From NCBI GenBank assembly GCA_910576125.1, contig CAJTHM010000028.1, positions 1-63,152 of the forward strand: DNA of 63,152 bases, given 5' to 3'. Positions within the stretch are counted from its first letter, which is position 1, and the number at the start of each line of letters is the position of its first letter. Made by a program: the position numbers and the translations under genes. The notes below the pieces were generated by a model, which worked only from the letters and a program-made list of their open reading frames with translations, did not search any database and was not told the origin of the DNA. The stretch is from Lachnospiraceae bacterium (GTDB taxonomy: Bacteria; Bacillota; Clostridia; Lachnospirales; Lachnospiraceae). Of this stretch, positions 1 through 7,693 are shown one piece after another.

Positions 1-144
1 ATCTAAGCGCGAAGCCCCCCTCGAGATGAGGCCTCCGAGGCTTCGGCCAGGAGTCCCCCCGGAGACGACGGGGTAGATAGGTGCGGGGTGCAGGCGCAGC
101 GATGCGCACAGCTGACGCATACTAATAGGACGCAGGCTTAACCA
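1..144 (+). rRNA. rrl: 23S ribosomal RNA, 3' end (partial)
   Basis: The first bases match the conserved 3' end of bacterial 23S rRNA: the ATCTAAGCG start of helix 99-100, the GGGGTAGATAGG segment, and the ACTAATAGG...CTTAACCA end. The gene enters from beyond the left edge. No 5S rRNA sequence follows before the next gene; the spacer goes straight to a terminator-like hairpin. Confidence 0.93.
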
Positions 145-205
145 GGGAGATGCGGGTTCCGCAGTCAGTATTCGGTTTTGAGGGTACAATCATTAGAAGT
201 CAGAG

Positions 206-254
206 AAGAGTTGTTTTATTTATTCGGTATGGATAAATGAACTGCTCTTTTTTT
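206..254 (+). terminator. Probable terminator of the rRNA operon
   Basis: An imperfect stem (AAGAGTTGTTTTATTTA pairing with TAAATGAACTGCTCTT) is followed by a run of seven T. It lies between the 23S end and the response regulator gene, so it probably ends the rRNA operon without a 5S gene. Confidence 0.6.
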
Positions 255-289
255 GTATATAGGATATATTGCCTGTGAGGAGGAAGACG

Positions 290-955
290 ATGAAAATCAT
301 GCTTGTGGAGGATAATGAGGCAATCATCATGGGATTGGAATATCTGCTTTCCCAGGAAGGATACCAGGTGGTGACAGCCAGAGGCATCGCTCAGGCCGTT
401 GAGATTCTGGCAAAGGAGGAATGCGGACTGGCGCTTCTTGACATCGCTCTTCCTGATGGGGATGGATTTGAGCTGTGCAGGAGGATAAAGCGTGAGGGCA
501 GGACACCGGTCATTTTCCTCACGGCAAAGGAGGATGAGGCCGATGTGGTAAAAGGGCTGGACATAGGGGCGGACGATTATGTCATCAAACCATTCCGCAA
601 CCGGGAACTGGTTTCGCGCATCAGAGGGGTGCTGCGCAGGAACGGGAAAGGGAATCCGGTATATCGCTGCAGGAATATCGCTTTGAATACGGAGACCGGC
701 AGGGTGACGCGCTGTGGGGAAGAGCTGGCGCTTACTAAGCTGGAGTACAGGATTCTGAGCAATATGATTTCCTGTCCCGGCAAACTTTTTACCAGGGATG
801 AGATTCTGGCGGATATCTGGGACATATCAGGGAATTTTGTAAATGACAATACATTGTCAGTAACCATGAAGCGTCTTCGGGAGAAACTGGGGGACAGCGA
901 TGGCCAGTTCATAAAGACAGTGCGGGGCATGGGATACAGAGTGGAGCCGGAGTAG
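290..955 (+). CDS. OmpR/PhoB-family response regulator
   Basis: A 221-residue two-component response regulator. The receiver domain (about 1-115) has the acidic pair near Glu7/Asp8, the phosphoacceptor Asp51 in LLDIALPDGDGF and the conserved Lys in VIKPF near 100. The C-terminal part (about 125-220) is a winged-helix DNA-binding domain ending in KTVRGMGYR, typical of the OmpR group. The ATG at 290 is chosen because GAGGAGG lies 6 bases upstream; a TTG 21 bases earlier has no such site. It sits 18 bases before its kinase gene and ahead of an ABC exporter, the usual arrangement for antimicrobial-peptide or envelope-stress sensing. The target is probably the tandem repeat at 2248-2264. Confidence 0.93.
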   Translation: MKIMLVEDNEAIIMGLEYLLSQEGYQVVTARGIAQAVEILAKEECGLALLDIALPDGDGFELCRRIKREGRTPVIFLTAKEDEADVVKGLDIGADDYVIKPFRNRELVSRIRGVLRRNGKGNPVYRCRNIALNTETGRVTRCGEELALTKLEYRILSNMISCPGKLFTRDEILADIWDISGNFVNDNTLSVTMKRLREKLGDSDGQFIKTVRGMGYRVEPE

Positions 956-973
956 GTAAGAGGTGGAGTCGGA

Positions 974-2236
974 ATGAAAGTGGCTTGGAATAAGGAACTG
1001 AAAAAACTGGCAGCGATGTTTCTGACCTGTCTTTGTATGTGCATCCTGACATTGAATCTGTGCATGGTGGTTTACAGGAACCAGATGCGGACAGAATACT
1101 GCAATCTGCTGGCTGCTGTCTTTGGAAATGTTGTCGCGGCTTATCCGGAGGTGGCGGAGGAAGAGCTGGTTCTCATCCTGAATCGCCAGGATAATGTGGA
1201 ATTCGGAGCGGATATCCTTGGGAGATATGGGATTCTGAAAGAGTATGCAGGCACGTATTTTACGGGGCAGGAGAGGCTGTTTGCGCGGCTGTGTGCCGGC
1301 GTGAATCTTTTTCTGCTGCTGCTTTTTTGTGGGATGGGAATTCTGCTTTATCTGTATTTCGGAAAGCGGCAGGAGAGGATTCAGGGCCTGACAGGCTATA
1401 TGGAGGCGCTGAACCGCCGCAATTACAGGCTGGACGTGGAGAACAATGCCGATGATGAGCTGAGCGGGCTGCGCAATGAGCTGTATAAGCTGACAGTCCT
1501 TTTGAAAGAGCAGGCTGAGAGGGCGCTGGAGCAGAAGCGCAGACTGGCGGATTCCATGGCGGATATTTCCCATCAGCTGAAGACGCCCCTTACCTCGGCA
1601 ACTGTGCTGCTGGATAATCTGTCTGAGAACATGGATATGGACAGGGCTACGAGGCAGCGTTTTTTAGGAGAGGCCACGAGACAGCTTACCGGTATGTCAT
1701 GGCTGGTGACTACCATGCTGAAGCTGTCCAGGCTGGATGCCGGTGTCGTGGAGCTGGAGCGGGGATGGATTCCCGGGAAGACGCTGGCAGAGGATGTGCT
1801 GCGGCGCCTGGAAATTGCGGCGGAGTGGAAAGGCATCACTTTCTCCGTAGAGATTCCGGAGGATATCGGGCTGTTCGTGGACAGGAAATGGACGGAGGAG
1901 GCATTGCTGAATATTGTCAAGAATGCTATTGAGTACAGTCCTGACGGCGGAATAGTGGAGATAAGCGGTGAGGTCAATGAAGTCTATATGCAGATTGCTG
2001 TCAGGGATCATGGCAAAGGGATTACACAGGAGGAGCAGAAGAAACTGTTCAGGCGTTTTTATCAGGGGGACTGTGCCAGAGAAGACAGCATCGGGATTGG
2101 GCTGGCGCTGGCCAGGGAAATCGTGGAGAAACAGGGGGGCTGTCTTACGGCAGACTGCCACAGGGACGGGGGTACAGTTTTCCGGATTCGCTTTTTGTGC
2201 GGGGATTTGGACATTCTTCCGGGCCAGCCGGGATAA
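974..2236 (+). CDS. Membrane sensor histidine kinase
   Basis: A 420-residue sensor kinase, partner of the preceding regulator. Two hydrophobic segments (about 12-33 and 107-130) flank an external loop of roughly 70 residues. A linker like a HAMP segment leads to the HisKA domain with His200 in ADISHQLKTPLT. The HATPase domain has an N box (NIVKNAIEYSPDG, near 311-323) and the G2 box GIGLALAREI near 373. The small sensor loop and following ABC exporter fit detection of a peptide, antibiotic or envelope signal, but the ligand cannot be read from sequence. It is translated 18 bases after the regulator, so the two are surely co-transcribed. Confidence 0.92.
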   Translation: MKVAWNKELKKLAAMFLTCLCMCILTLNLCMVVYRNQMRTEYCNLLAAVFGNVVAAYPEVAEEELVLILNRQDNVEFGADILGRYGILKEYAGTYFTGQERLFARLCAGVNLFLLLLFCGMGILLYLYFGKRQERIQGLTGYMEALNRRNYRLDVENNADDELSGLRNELYKLTVLLKEQAERALEQKRRLADSMADISHQLKTPLTSATVLLDNLSENMDMDRATRQRFLGEATRQLTGMSWLVTTMLKLSRLDAGVVELERGWIPGKTLAEDVLRRLEIAAEWKGITFSVEIPEDIGLFVDRKWTEEALLNIVKNAIEYSPDGGIVEISGEVNEVYMQIAVRDHGKGITQEEQKKLFRRFYQGDCAREDSIGIGLALAREIVEKQGGCLTADCHRDGGTVFRIRFLCGDLDILPGQPG

Positions 2237-2247
2237 AAATATTCAAA

Positions 2248-2281
2248 ATGTCACGGAAATGTCATTTTAGCCTTTTATACT
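2248..2281 (+). promoter_or_regulatory. Tandem ATGTCA repeat and -10 upstream of the ABC exporter
   Basis: Two copies of ATGTCA start at 2248 and 2259, exactly 11 bases apart, in the context aaATGTCAcggaaATGTCA. A TATACT -10 hexamer lies at 2276-2281. The position where a -35 would fall (2253-2258) is poor and is covered by the repeats. Direct repeats with one-turn spacing that replace a -35 box are the usual binding site of PhoB/OmpR-type activators, so this is probably where the regulator at 290-955 acts. Confidence 0.5.
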
Positions 2282-2323
2282 GAAATCGTTAAAGAGATAT
2301 GATTTCTGGAAAGGCAGGTAATT

Positions 2324-3079
2324 ATGAGAGAGAAAGACAACAGGGTAAGGGAGAATGTGTGCGAAATGCCGCCAAGGGAGCCCATGCGCTCCGCGGAGAT
2401 TCTGCGAACAGAGCATCTATGCAAGGTATATGGGAAAGGAAACAATGAAATCGTCGCGGTAAACGATGCCAATCTTTCCGTGGCTCAGGGAGAGTTCGTG
2501 GCGATTGTGGGAAGCTCGGGCAGCGGAAAATCCACGTTGATGCACATGCTGGGCGGCGTAGACAGACCTACCTCCGGCAGAGTATTGATAGAGGACAATG
2601 ATATATATCGAATGAACGATGATAAACTGGCGATTTTCAGAAGACGGCAGGTGGGGCTGATTTATCAGTTCTATAATCTGATACCTGTGCTGACTGTGGA
2701 GGAGAACCTGACTCTGCCCTGTGAGCTGGACGGGCGTAAGCCGGACCGGGAGTTGGTGCAGGATCTGGCAGGGCTGCTGGGGCTTGGCAAGCGCCTGAAC
2801 CGCCTGCCCAATGAGTTGTCGGGCGGTCAGCAGCAGCGCGTGGCGATTGGCAGGGCCCTGATCACAAGGCCTGCCATCCTGCTGGCGGATGAGCCCACCG
2901 GCAACCTGGACACCCGGGCCGGAAATGAGATTATGGAGCTTCTGAAAGTCTCCAACCGCAGATATAAGCAGACCGTAATCATGATTACCCACAATCTGGA
3001 GCTGGCGAAGCAGGCGGACAGAGTCCTTGGCATCGAGGATGGCTGTGTATACGACAGGCATTGGGAGGTGGCGAGGTGA
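2324..3079 (+). CDS. ABC transporter ATP-binding protein (MacB/LolD/BceA type)
   Basis: A 251-residue ABC ATPase. Walker A is GSSGSGKST (about 63-71), the Q-loop lies in LIYQFYNLIPVL, the signature LSGGQQQR is near 165, Walker B with LLADEPTGNLD is near 186-196, and the H-loop is in MITHNLE. The sequence class is that of LolD/MacB/BceA ATPases, which pair with FtsX-type permeases. Its stop overlaps the start of the permease gene by 4 bases, showing tight coupling. About 25 extra residues precede the ABC fold; the ATG at 2324 is used because AGGCAGGT lies 6 bases upstream. Confidence 0.93.
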   Translation: MREKDNRVRENVCEMPPREPMRSAEILRTEHLCKVYGKGNNEIVAVNDANLSVAQGEFVAIVGSSGSGKSTLMHMLGGVDRPTSGRVLIEDNDIYRMNDDKLAIFRRRQVGLIYQFYNLIPVLTVEENLTLPCELDGRKPDRELVQDLAGLLGLGKRLNRLPNELSGGQQQRVAIGRALITRPAILLADEPTGNLDTRAGNEIMELLKVSNRRYKQTVIMITHNLELAKQADRVLGIEDGCVYDRHWEVAR

Positions 3080-5664
3080 ACATACTGAAGAAATGCAGTT
3101 ACCGCTCCATGAAAGAGAACCGCAAGCGCACTGCGGTGACTATTATCGGAGTCATACTTGCCACGGCGCTGATTACGGCTGTGGCCTGCCTGGCGGAGAG
3201 CTTCCGCACCAGCCTGATTGCCTATGAGAAGCAGCAGAATGGGGATTTTCACTACCATTTCCTGGATGTGGGACAGGAGTACCTGAAATATTTTGAGAAC
3301 AACAGGCAGATAGAGAAGTACGGCCTGACGGAAAAGCTGGGCTACGCTGTTCTGGAGGGATGCCAGAACCCGGATAAGCCCTATCTGTATGTCATGGCTG
3401 CGGACAAAGAGGCGGAATCTATGCTGTCGCTGACCCTTCTGCAGGGGCGGATGCCGGAGAATGGGTCAGAGCTTGTAGTGAGCCGGCATGTCAGCAGCAA
3501 TGGCCTCGTGGAGATGAAAGTCGGGGACCGATTGACATTGTCCCTGGGAGAGCGGCTTTCCGATGGATACACGCTGACCCAGTGGGAACCCTACCAAAGC
3601 GATGAGGAGACATTCCAGCCGGGAACCGGGAAGACCTTTACGGTGGTGGGTATCATAGAGCGGCCTAATGGAGAGGTAGAGCCTGTAACGGCTCCGGGCT
3701 ATTCGGCGTTTACCCGTCTGGAGGCTCCGGGACAGGCGGCAGTGGCGGACGTGTATGCCTCTTACACGAAGCAGGGCCTGCGCCACAGAAATCAGGTGAC
3801 AGCCGGAATCCTGGGCGTATCCGAGGAGCTGTATGTGCGCTGGAAAGAGGGGGAGCGGGAAGACTGCACGGATCAGGAGATGCGGGAGATCAAGACGGTG
3901 GCTTCCTCCGTGCAGGAGAACTACTGGCTCCTGAAATGGGAGCTGATGCTATTTTCATCCGGCGTCATGAATATGATGTACGCCATGTCGGCGGTGGCCG
4001 TGGCAGTCATCATCGTTACAAGCGTATTCTGCATCCGCAACAGCTTCGTCATATCCCTGACAGAGAAGATGAAGCTCTACGGACGTCTGGCCTCTGTGGG
4101 GACCACAGCGGCGCAGCAGCGGAAAATGGTCTATTATGAGGCCAGGTTCTTAAGCTTTGTCGGCATTCCTCTGGGGGTGGCCAGCGGACTGGCTGCTTCT
4201 GTCATTCTGGTAAAAGGAGTCAGTTTCCTGGTGAAAGATGCCATGGGATTCGGGCTGGTGTTCGGCATTTCCGTGCCCTTGACCTTTCTGGCGGCGGTTC
4301 TGGCAGCGGTGACGGTATTTCTCTCCGCGCACAGCTCCGCAAGGCGGGCGGCGGGAATCTCGCCCATCAGCGCTATCCGGGCCAACGACACGGTGAACCT
4401 GGGAAAGAGCGTCCGCTGTCCGGGATGTATCGGAAACCTGTTCGGCATCGGAGGGAAAATCGCGTATAAGAATCTGAAGCGGGCCAGAGTGAAGTACCGC
4501 ACCACGGTGGTGTCAATCGTGGTAAGCGTGGCCATATTCATAGGCATGACCACGTTTGTGGATCTGGTATCCCTGGCCGTAGGCACCCGTTTTGAGGAAC
4601 CGCCCTATCAGCTGGAGGTCAGCATTTATCAGTGGGATTTTTATGATGATGCGGTGGCCATTACGGAAATGGAAGGTGTGGAAGAAGGGGAGATTGTACG
4701 GAAAGCGAGCCTGACTGTCAGATGGGATCAGATTCCCTATACGCCGGAGTGGCGGGAAGAGTACGCAGAGCAGGAAGAGATGGGTGAAGGCAAGATAATA
4801 GTATGCTCTCTCGGAGAGGAGGCCTATGCGCGTTACTGCAGGGAGGCAGGAGTGTCCGTGGAGGAGGCAAAAGGCAAAGCACTGGCGATAGCGGATTATT
4901 ATTCGGAAAGTACGGAAAATGGAAAAACGTATATAGACGAGGGAAATATCGCTGAATTCAGGCCCGGAGACATCCTGCAGGGAATAGGTGAATCCTCCGG
5001 GGCAAAGATAGAGATTCTGAAACAGACTACCGCAAAGCCCATGCATCTTGCCGGCTCGTCCTACCGTCTGCTGCTGATTGTGGAAGATGAACTCATGGAC
5101 AGTATGCCGGGACTGCAGAAATATGATAATATAGAGGTCTATTTGAAATGCCGGGACGCGGACGCGCTGGAACACCGCATCCGAAGCGAGCAGCAGCTGC
5201 AGTATTTTACAGTGATGAACTATCTGGCGTTTTACAGAAGCCAGCACAGCATGCTTCTGGTGGTGGGGATTTTCCTGTATGGCTTTCTTGCGGTAGTGGC
5301 GCTGATCGGAATCACCAATGTTTTCAATACCATCACCACCAACATGGAGCTGCGGGCCCCGGAGTTCGCCATGCTGCGTTCCGTGGGGATGACCGGGCAG
5401 GAGTTCAGGCGCATGATATGGCTGGAAGGCGTGTTCTACGGAGGCAAGGCGCTGTGCATCGGCATCCCGGCGGGGCTGCTGATATCCGCGCTGTTCCACA
5501 GAGGGCTGGGGAAGAGATTCGTGATGGATTTCCGGATTCCCTGGACGGGCATATTGGTGTCCGTTGCCGCCGTAGCCTTGCTGTTATATATCATTATGCG
5601 CTATTCCATGGCTAAAATCAACAGAAAGAATATCATAGACACCATCCGGAATGAGAATATTTGA
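3076..5664 (+). CDS. FtsX-family ABC transporter permease
   Basis: An 862-residue permease. One membrane segment lies at about 19-40, then an external domain, three helices at about 300-425, a second unit starting near 470 with another external domain (about 500-720), and three helices near 725-845. The last block contains the FtsX pattern NVFNTITTNMELRAPEFAMLRSVGM. The GTG at 3076 is taken as the start: it overlaps the upstream TGA and has GGGAGG a few bases before; a TTG 15 bases earlier is also in frame. With the neighbouring ATPase and two-component system it probably exports or removes a membrane-active compound or lipoprotein; the substrate is unknown. Confidence 0.9.
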   Translation: MNILKKCSYRSMKENRKRTAVTIIGVILATALITAVACLAESFRTSLIAYEKQQNGDFHYHFLDVGQEYLKYFENNRQIEKYGLTEKLGYAVLEGCQNPDKPYLYVMAADKEAESMLSLTLLQGRMPENGSELVVSRHVSSNGLVEMKVGDRLTLSLGERLSDGYTLTQWEPYQSDEETFQPGTGKTFTVVGIIERPNGEVEPVTAPGYSAFTRLEAPGQAAVADVYASYTKQGLRHRNQVTAGILGVSEELYVRWKEGEREDCTDQEMREIKTVASSVQENYWLLKWELMLFSSGVMNMMYAMSAVAVAVIIVTSVFCIRNSFVISLTEKMKLYGRLASVGTTAAQQRKMVYYEARFLSFVGIPLGVASGLAASVILVKGVSFLVKDAMGFGLVFGISVPLTFLAAVLAAVTVFLSAHSSARRAAGISPISAIRANDTVNLGKSVRCPGCIGNLFGIGGKIAYKNLKRARVKYRTTVVSIVVSVAIFIGMTTFVDLVSLAVGTRFEEPPYQLEVSIYQWDFYDDAVAITEMEGVEEGEIVRKASLTVRWDQIPYTPEWREEYAEQEEMGEGKIIVCSLGEEAYARYCREAGVSVEEAKGKALAIADYYSESTENGKTYIDEGNIAEFRPGDILQGIGESSGAKIEILKQTTAKPMHLAGSSYRLLLIVEDELMDSMPGLQKYDNIEVYLKCRDADALEHRIRSEQQLQYFTVMNYLAFYRSQHSMLLVVGIFLYGFLAVVALIGITNVFNTITTNMELRAPEFAMLRSVGMTGQEFRRMIWLEGVFYGGKALCIGIPAGLLISALFHRGLGKRFVMDFRIPWTGILVSVAAVALLLYIIMRYSMAKINRKNIIDTIRNENI

Positions 5665-5816
5665 GGTCAAAAAATTTTGGTAAGTTTTGAAGATTATAGT
5701 TTCCTTTTCCGCACAAATATGTTAAGATAATACTATAGGCTTTTCTTTAGCACGATAAAGAGCGGGAACTATTCTTATTTTGGATAGAATCCGGCCAGGA
5801 AAGGATATGGATAAAT

Positions 5817-6731
5817 ATGGACGACAGCAAGATTTTATTGGAAAACGGCACGAACGAATTGATGATTTTGGAATTCAAGCTGGGCGACAACTACTATGGC
5901 ATCAATGTGGCGAAAATCAGGGAGATTACGAAATACGAGCCGGTTACGCCGATTCCCAATGCACACCCCAGCATAGAGGGCGTATTCATGCCGCGGGATG
6001 TGATGATTACGGCAATCGATTTGAAGAACTGCCTCGGACGCGGTGAGTCGGAACCCAAGGGACTATTCATCATCACGAATTTCAATAAGCTGGATATCGC
6101 GTTCCATGTAGACAGCGTCCTGGGTATCCATACAGTGTCCTGGACGGAGATCATCAAGCCTGAGGTCACGATTTCCACTGCGGAGGAGGGCGTAGCCATC
6201 GGCATCGTCAAGAAAGAAGACAGATTGATTATCATTCTTGACTTTGAGAAGATTGTCACGGACATCAATCCCGAGACCGGGCTGAAGATTTCCGACATCA
6301 ACGAACTGGGAGAGCGGCACAGGAGCACGGTTCCCATCCTGATTGCGGAGGACTCTGCCCTGTTGAACAAACTGATTGTGGACTGCCTGAAGAAAGCAGG
6401 ATATGAGAACCTGATTCATGTGGAGAACGGAAAGCAGGCCTATGATATCATAACGCATTGTAAGCAGGCGGGTACGCTGCATGATAATGTGCGGGTGGTC
6501 ATCTCCGATATCGAGATGCCGGAGATGGATGGACACAGGCTGACCAAGCTGATTAAGACGGACGAGGCCACGGCGAGGATTCCGGTAGTCCTGTTCTCAT
6601 CTCTCGTGAACGACGAGATGCGCAGAAAGGGTGAAGCGTTGGGAGCAGACGCTCAGCTGTCCAAACCTGAGATAGGCAATCTGGTAAAAATAATAGATCA
6701 GCTTGTTGAGGAAAGACACTTGAATATATAA
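5817..6731 (+). CDS. cheV: CheV-like chemotaxis coupling protein (CheW-REC)
   Basis: A 304-residue protein with a CheW-like domain (about 12-155, containing LGDNYYGINVAKIREI) followed by a receiver domain (about 170-300) with phosphoacceptor Asp231 in VVISDIEMPEMDGH and the conserved Lys in LSKPE. This two-domain order is that of CheV, which couples chemoreceptors to CheA and can be switched by phosphorylation. No other chemotaxis or flagellar gene is in the window, so it is an orphan here; it may serve a chemosensory array encoded elsewhere. A strong terminator follows, so it is a single-gene unit. Confidence 0.9.
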   Translation: MDDSKILLENGTNELMILEFKLGDNYYGINVAKIREITKYEPVTPIPNAHPSIEGVFMPRDVMITAIDLKNCLGRGESEPKGLFIITNFNKLDIAFHVDSVLGIHTVSWTEIIKPEVTISTAEEGVAIGIVKKEDRLIIILDFEKIVTDINPETGLKISDINELGERHRSTVPILIAEDSALLNKLIVDCLKKAGYENLIHVENGKQAYDIITHCKQAGTLHDNVRVVISDIEMPEMDGHRLTKLIKTDEATARIPVVLFSSLVNDEMRRKGEALGADAQLSKPEIGNLVKIIDQLVEERHLNI

Positions 6732-6738
6732 AAGTCTG

Positions 6739-6767
6739 AAAAAGCTGGGATGTGCTCCCAGCTTTTT
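6739..6767 (+). terminator. Rho-independent terminator after cheV
   Basis: A perfect 12-base stem (AAAAAGCTGGGA with TCCCAGCTTTTT) with a five-base loop ends in T residues, 8 bases after the cheV stop. Confidence 0.9.
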
Positions 6768-6814
6768 CCTGTAAAAAGACTTCGGATTTGACAACATGGA
6801 AGAGAGGCTTTTCA

Positions 6815-7624
6815 ATGGAAGAGGAGCATTCCAGGGTGGGTAAGATGAAGAATGATGAGATTCTGGAAACGTTTGCACAGTCGGATATGGTGCTGGTAGG
6901 ACTGGGAGAGGATTTCGACGGAACGGGATTTCTGCGCCGGGAGGAAATGTATCGCTTTGGCGGTGAAAAGTTAAAGGAAAACGGTTTTCACTGGCTGATA
7001 CCCGCGTGGAACGAATTCTGCGTGAAAAAGACCGGGAACGCTGCTCTGGACGCGGGATTTGAAAAGCTGGCGGGCATCCTGGGGGGAAAGAATCATTTTG
7101 TGGTCTCCGTATCCATGCACAGCAGGGCGGGCACGGTGGGCAGGGTGGTGATGCCCTGCGGCTCTTCGCAGATGAAGCAGTGCGTTGAAGGCTGCGAGGG
7201 GACGCTGCTTGCGGTGACGGAGCAGGACAAGGACAGGATGAACCGCTTTTTTGAGGAACTGTACGCGGGCCGCTTCCCGGAGGAGGGCTTTTCCCTGTCA
7301 GAAACCTGTCCGGAGTGCGGCGCCGGGTTGGTGCTGAATAATGTGTATGCGGAAAATTATAATGAAGCGGGATATCTGGAACAGTGGAGGCTCTATACAA
7401 AATGGCTCCAGGGAACCCTGAATCACAAGCTGTTCGTGCTGGAGCTGGGTGTGGGGATGCGTTTTCCTTCCGTGATTCGCTGGCCTTTTGAGAAAGTGGC
7501 ATTTTTTAACCAGAAAGCATATTTATGCAGAGTTCATGAAAAATTGTATCAATTGACAAAAGAATTAGCAGAAAAGGGATGTGGAATTTCAAAGAATGCG
7601 ATTGATTGGCTGGGAGAGCTGTGA
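6815..7624 (+). CDS. Divergent Sir2-like (sirtuin-fold) protein
   Basis: A 269-residue protein whose layout follows the sirtuin fold: an N-terminal VLVGLGED where GAG motifs sit, an HSRAG segment, PCGSSQMKQC in the place of the usual HGS...C, four zinc-type cysteines (CVEGC and CPECG) and a late VLELGVGMRFPS strand. The usual catalytic His is replaced by Cys, and the N-x-D of TQNxDxLH is not preserved, so ordinary deacetylation is doubtful. The ATG at 6815 is preceded by AGAGAGG; an ATG at 6845 is also possible. The next gene has its own promoter inside the end of this one. Confidence 0.7.
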   Translation: MEEEHSRVGKMKNDEILETFAQSDMVLVGLGEDFDGTGFLRREEMYRFGGEKLKENGFHWLIPAWNEFCVKKTGNAALDAGFEKLAGILGGKNHFVVSVSMHSRAGTVGRVVMPCGSSQMKQCVEGCEGTLLAVTEQDKDRMNRFFEELYAGRFPEEGFSLSETCPECGAGLVLNNVYAENYNEAGYLEQWRLYTKWLQGTLNHKLFVLELGVGMRFPSVIRWPFEKVAFFNQKAYLCRVHEKLYQLTKELAEKGCGISKNAIDWLGEL

Positions 7625-7630
7625 TAAAAT
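7602..7630 (+). promoter_or_regulatory. Promoter of the lysine-rich membrane protein gene
   Basis: TTGATT, a 17-base spacer and TAAAAT. The -35 and most of the spacer lie inside the end of the Sir2-like gene. Confidence 0.6.
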
Positions 7631-7693
7631 AGGAATGGATATTTTGAGCCGGTAATAATGAAGAGGGCATTCATAGAAATCGGAGGAGAAGAC

